A stretch of 64,000 bases of DNA from positions 315,334 to 379,333 of the forward strand of contig NZ_KI519494.1 of the NCBI RefSeq assembly GCF_000482745.1, in the 5' to 3' direction. Position numbers and translations under genes: made by a program. This DNA comes from Oleidesulfovibrio alaskensis DSM 16109. Lineage in GTDB: Bacteria > Desulfobacterota > Desulfovibrionia > Desulfovibrionales > Desulfovibrionaceae. Positions 61,576 through 64,000 of this stretch are shown here, one piece after another (within the stretch, counting starts at the first letter, position 1; each line of letters begins with the position of its first letter). A model generated the notes under the pieces. That model worked only from the letters and a program-made list of their open reading frames with translations, had not been told where the DNA came from and made no database searches.

Positions 61576-62284
61576 CCTTCTGCGCCACATGCAGCTGGAC
61601 TATGCCCGAAGTAAGCGGCCGGTGAAGCACCCGTGCAAAACCGGCGTCACGCATTTCCTGCGCCAGTTCCCGCGCATCGGGAAAGGCGATGATGGTGTCG
61701 GCCAGATAGCGGTACGCGCTGTCGTCGCCTGAAAAAATTTTGCCGATGCGGGGCAGGGCGTGTTGCAGGTAAAAATTGTACAGCCCTTTCCACACCTTGT
61801 TTTTGCCTGAACCGAATTCCAGTACACAAAGCCTGCCGCCGGGTACCAGCACCCGCAGAATTTCGCGGAAGGCCTCTTCACGGGGAATGATGTTGCGTAT
61901 GCCGAAGGCTATGGTGGCGCAGTCTACGCTGTTGTCCGCGAGTGGCAGATGCCTGCCGTCGCCCTGTGCGGGATAGACTCCGGCGCCTTTGAGACCGCGC
62001 AGCTTTTTTTTGCCCGTGGTCAGCATGGGCAGGCAGTAATCCAGCGCGGCAACCCGCATGTGCGGGTACTGTCGTCTTATTTCCAGCGAAACGTCGTACG
62101 TGCCCGCGGCCAGATCAAGCACCCGCCCCCTGGGGCCGGGTATTATCTGACGCACGAGTTCGTAACGCCACCAGTAGTCCATGCCGACGCTCAGAAAATG
62201 ATTGAGAAAATCGTAGCAGCCTGCAATGCGGCCGAACATGCCTGAAACATTGCAGGCGTGTTCCTGACTGTCTGTGTGCTTCAT
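61562..62284 (-). CDS. ubiE: Demethylmenaquinone methyltransferase
   Basis: 240 residues from ATG 62284. The SAM-binding motif VLDLAAGTYDVSLEI, the UbiE signature SVDCATIAFGIRN and the C-terminal FPDARELAQEM segment are present. It methylates demethylmenaquinone, the last step of menaquinone synthesis. It follows a small conserved gene by 7 nt. The ribosome site is weak (GCGGAAT). Confidence 0.92.
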   Translation of the reverse strand: MKHTDSQEHACNVSGMFGRIAGCYDFLNHFLSVGMDYWWRYELVRQIIPGPRGRVLDLAAGTYDVSLEIRRQYPHMRVAALDYCLPMLTTGKKKLRGLKGAGVYPAQGDGRHLPLADNSVDCATIAFGIRNIIPREEAFREILRVLVPGGRLCVLEFGSGKNKVWKGLYNFYLQHALPRIGKIFSGDDSAYRYLADTIIAFPDARELAQEMRDAGFARVLHRPLTSGIVQLHVAQKANRK

Positions 62285-62291
62285 CGACGGA

Positions 62292-62468
62292 TTATTCCGC
62301 GCTTTCGCGCTGGGGCTGGCTGCTGCCGGCGCAGATGGTTTCAAAGACCACGTTGTATACAGCGGGGAACATTTCTCCGAAGTTGTTGGGAGAAACGCGG
62401 CCTGTCTCAATGAATTTGACCATGATCTCTTTAGCTACCTGCAGGGCTTCTTTCTGCATTTTTTCCAT
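62292..62468 (-). CDS. Small conserved protein upstream of ubiE
   Basis: 58 residues from ATG 62468 with a good GGAGGT site (MEKMQKEALQVAKEIMVKF). A single amphipathic helix is followed by NNFGEMFPAVYNVVFETI. I recognise no domain, but the strong ribosome site and the 7-nt spacing to ubiE argue that it is real and cotranscribed. It could be a small regulator or subunit; unknown. Confidence 0.7.
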   Translation of the reverse strand: MEKMQKEALQVAKEIMVKFIETGRVSPNNFGEMFPAVYNVVFETICAGSSQPQRESAE

Positions 62469-62505
62469 CGGAACCTCCACAGCGATGTGCTCGGCGTGAA
62501 AAATC

Positions 62506-62560
62506 AAAAAAACCCGCCCGTGGGGGATGGTCTTGACCTACGAGGTGAAAACCGGGCGGG
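62506..62560 (-). terminator. Long-loop terminator ahead of the small gene
   Basis: CCCGCCCG (62513-62520) pairs with CGGGCGGG (62553-62560) and is followed on the minus strand by seven T residues. The loop of 32 nt is large, so this is a moderate candidate. Confidence 0.5.
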
Positions 62561-62659
62561 GAAAAGAGGAAGAAACCGATAAGCCACTCCCTGTTTTTCG
62601 CGGCTTCTATAGCATTATGCGGTATGAACGTCGAGGAGAAACAGCGACGCCCCGCGCAT

Positions 62660-62694
62660 ACAATAACGCGGAACCGGCAGAGCCGGTTCCGCGT
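62660..62694 (-). terminator. Terminator after the acidic repeat protein gene
   Basis: A perfect 13-bp stem (ACGCGGAACCGGC with its complement, 62666-62678 and 62682-62694) and a 3-nt loop, followed on the minus strand by TTATTGT. Confidence 0.75.
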
Positions 62695-62716
62695 CGGGAT
62701 ATCTGTGTTGCCGCCC

Positions 62717-64000
62717 TTATTCCAGTTCTCTGGCAAGCGCTGCTATTTCTTCGCGCAGAACCTTGGCGGCGGCTTCGCTGGCAGTGGCTTCCAGCTGTGC
62801 CGAAAGCTGTTCGGAAACCGTGTGCACTATGGCTTCGGTGTCGGGCCGGCCGGCAAGTTCGATTTCATCCAGTCGCGCGGCGAATGCTGCGTCGTCTTTG
62901 TCCATGCGGGCCAGCTGCTCTTCAAGCGCGGCCAGACGTTCTTCGTAAAGCGGGCGGACAGCGGCCACGGCGCTTTCCGTTGCCGCGGCAAGCAGACTGC
63001 GGAAAACAGGACTGTCTTCGCCCAGCAGACGCTCCACGACGTCCTGCACGGGTTCCTGCACTTCCGGCTCTGCCGCGGCTGTTTCCAGCGCGGCTATGCG
63101 TTCTTCAAGCAGCATGAGCTGGGGCAGAGGGGCTGCGGCGGGAGAGGCGGCCTCATGTCCGGCCGTCTGCTCTGGCTCCGGTTCCTCGGCTTCAGCCGCG
63201 GGGGGCTGACGGGTTTCGCCTGCTGTTTCGCCATGTCCTGCGGCAGAACCAGCATCATGAGCAGGGGTATCATCCTTTGCTGCTCCGGTGGCTTCATCCT
63301 GTGGCAACACTTCGTCTGATGCGGTTTCTTCAGGCGGCGAATCCTGCGGCTGCAAATTTTCGGGCTGCATGTCTTCGGAACCGGCGGTGCCGGGCATTCC
63401 TGTTTCGGGCATTTCTGTGTCGGGCACTACGGCTTCAGGCATCACTTCTTCGGGCAGCTCCGTGTCCGTTGTCACGGTGCCTGCCGGTTCCGCGCCGGCC
63501 TCTTCTGTTCCCGACTCTTCTGTTCTCGACTCTTGCGGGCCAGCCTCTTCCGTTCCGGACGGCATTTCTGCTGTTGCGTTATGCTGTTCAGCTGCAGGCT
63601 GTGCGGGGGCGGCGTCCCCTTCTTCCTCTGCCGCAACGGTTGCCTGCGGGGCTGCGTCGTGTGCGCTGCCCATTACCTGATCAAGCACATCGTCCAGATC
63701 GTCCAGCGGCATTTCCTGCTTGCCGGCGGCAGCTTCCTGCGCTGCAGATTGGGCGGGCTGGGTGTCGGGCGGCTGTATATCGTCTATCAATGCACCTATT
63801 TCATCAAGATGTGCGGTATCTTCAGGTTCTTCGACACCGGCGGAAGCCTGCCCGATAAGCGCATCCAGATCGTCGATGTCGGGCGCACCGGCATCGTCGT
63901 CAGCCCCGCCGCCGTTAGCGGCGTCTTCTGCTTCGGGAGCCGCCGCGTTCTGCTGCGTTCCGGCGGAAGCCTGTTCCAGCAGGGCGTCGATGTCGTCGGC
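62717..64000 (-). CDS. Acidic repeat protein with C-terminal coiled coil (partial, start beyond the window)
   Basis: 427 residues are visible and the frame is open to the right edge. The first part has short repeated motifs of the form D-[IL]-D-x-L-[LI] (DDIDALLEQASAG, DDLDALIGQASAG, then DEIGALIDD and DDLDDVLDQVMG). A long region rich in Glu, Pro, Ser and Thr follows (about 120-270 of the visible part). The last 130 residues alternate as a coiled coil (LEERIAALETAA, YEERLAALEEQLARMD, REEIAALARELE). No enzyme motif or membrane segment is visible. The layout suggests a cytoplasmic scaffold or tethering protein; function unknown. Confidence 0.75.
   Translation of the reverse strand, partial: ADDIDALLEQASAGTQQNAAAPEAEDAANGGGADDDAGAPDIDDLDALIGQASAGVEEPEDTAHLDEIGALIDDIQPPDTQPAQSAAQEAAAGKQEMPLDDLDDVLDQVMGSAHDAAPQATVAAEEEGDAAPAQPAAEQHNATAEMPSGTEEAGPQESRTEESGTEEAGAEPAGTVTTDTELPEEVMPEAVVPDTEMPETGMPGTAGSEDMQPENLQPQDSPPEETASDEVLPQDEATGAAKDDTPAHDAGSAAGHGETAGETRQPPAAEAEEPEPEQTAGHEAASPAAAPLPQLMLLEERIAALETAAAEPEVQEPVQDVVERLLGEDSPVFRSLLAAATESAVAAVRPLYEERLAALEEQLARMDKDDAAFAARLDEIELAGRPDTEAIVHTVSEQLSAQLEATASEAAAKVLREEIAALARELE

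Noticed and set aside
1..64000. CRISPR arrays, tRNA or rRNA genes, insertion sequences, prophage genes
   Set aside because: No regularly spaced repeats, cloverleaf genes, transposase or phage structural genes were seen on either strand.

Overview
The window reads as chromosomal DNA of a sulfate-reducing deltaproteobacterium of the Desulfovibrio group. Several gene sets are typical of that group: a pyruvate:ferredoxin oxidoreductase / lactate permease / lactate dehydrogenase locus next to a sigma-54 response regulator, the orange-protein (ORP) cluster, desulfoferrodoxin-rubredoxin-ROO, a split-Soret cytochrome c, cytochrome bd and the futalosine menaquinone route. The content and order look most like Oleidesulfovibrio (Desulfovibrio) alaskensis; that species name is an inference from memory, not a search result. 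I see no rRNA, tRNA, CRISPR, insertion sequence or prophage.

Layout. 1-13.9 kb, minus strand: the organic-acid oxidation region (start of pta at the very edge, Fe-S and FAD subunits of a lactate dehydrogenase, lctP, por), preceded by its sigma-54 activator (LurR type) and a large hybrid sensor kinase. Three near-identical TGTC-N10-GACA sites and a -24/-12 promoter sit between the activator and por. 14-16.2 kb, plus: a membrane protein, an HDOD protein and a YbjQ-like protein. 16.3-21.7 kb: a phage-shock locus, with pspF running left into a MoeA-substrate-binding-domain fusion and a YbhB-like gene, and pspABC running right from a sigma-54 promoter. 21.8-30.3 kb, minus: a solute-binding protein, leuB-DUF89-leuD-leuC-leuA, pssA, psd and a HAD hydrolase. 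30.4-32.5 kb, plus: a DUF523/DUF1722 protein, an HU-like protein and CheD. 32.7-34.4 kb, minus: split-Soret cytochrome c behind a consensus sigma-54 promoter, and a DsrE-like protein. 34.5-40.8 kb: a Pat-type acyl-CoA synthetase/GNAT protein divergent from acetyl-CoA synthetase (acs) and a PAS histidine kinase. 41-43.6 kb: cydAB with palindromic operators. 43.6-49.7 kb: the ORP cluster with its sigma-54 regulator, all in one direction. 50-52 kb: rbo-rub-roo oxygen defence. 52.4-55.3 kb: purL. 55.5-62.5 kb: HDOD-GGDEF, polyprenyl synthase, mqnB, a UDP-sugar dehydrogenase, a DUF2065 protein and ubiE. 62.7-64 kb: an acidic repeat protein running off the edge.

How it fits together. Lactate is imported (LctP), oxidised to pyruvate (GlcD/Fe-S pair), converted to acetyl-CoA (Por) and then to acetate and ATP (Pta and onward). 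Acs and Pat handle the reverse assimilation and its control by lysine acetylation. Menaquinone genes supply cytochrome bd. Cytochrome bd, ROO, rubredoxin and superoxide reductase form an oxygen-protection group. Sigma-54 control is unusually prominent: three enhancer-binding activators and four promoters with good -24/-12 elements (por, pspA, ORP, split-Soret cytochrome).
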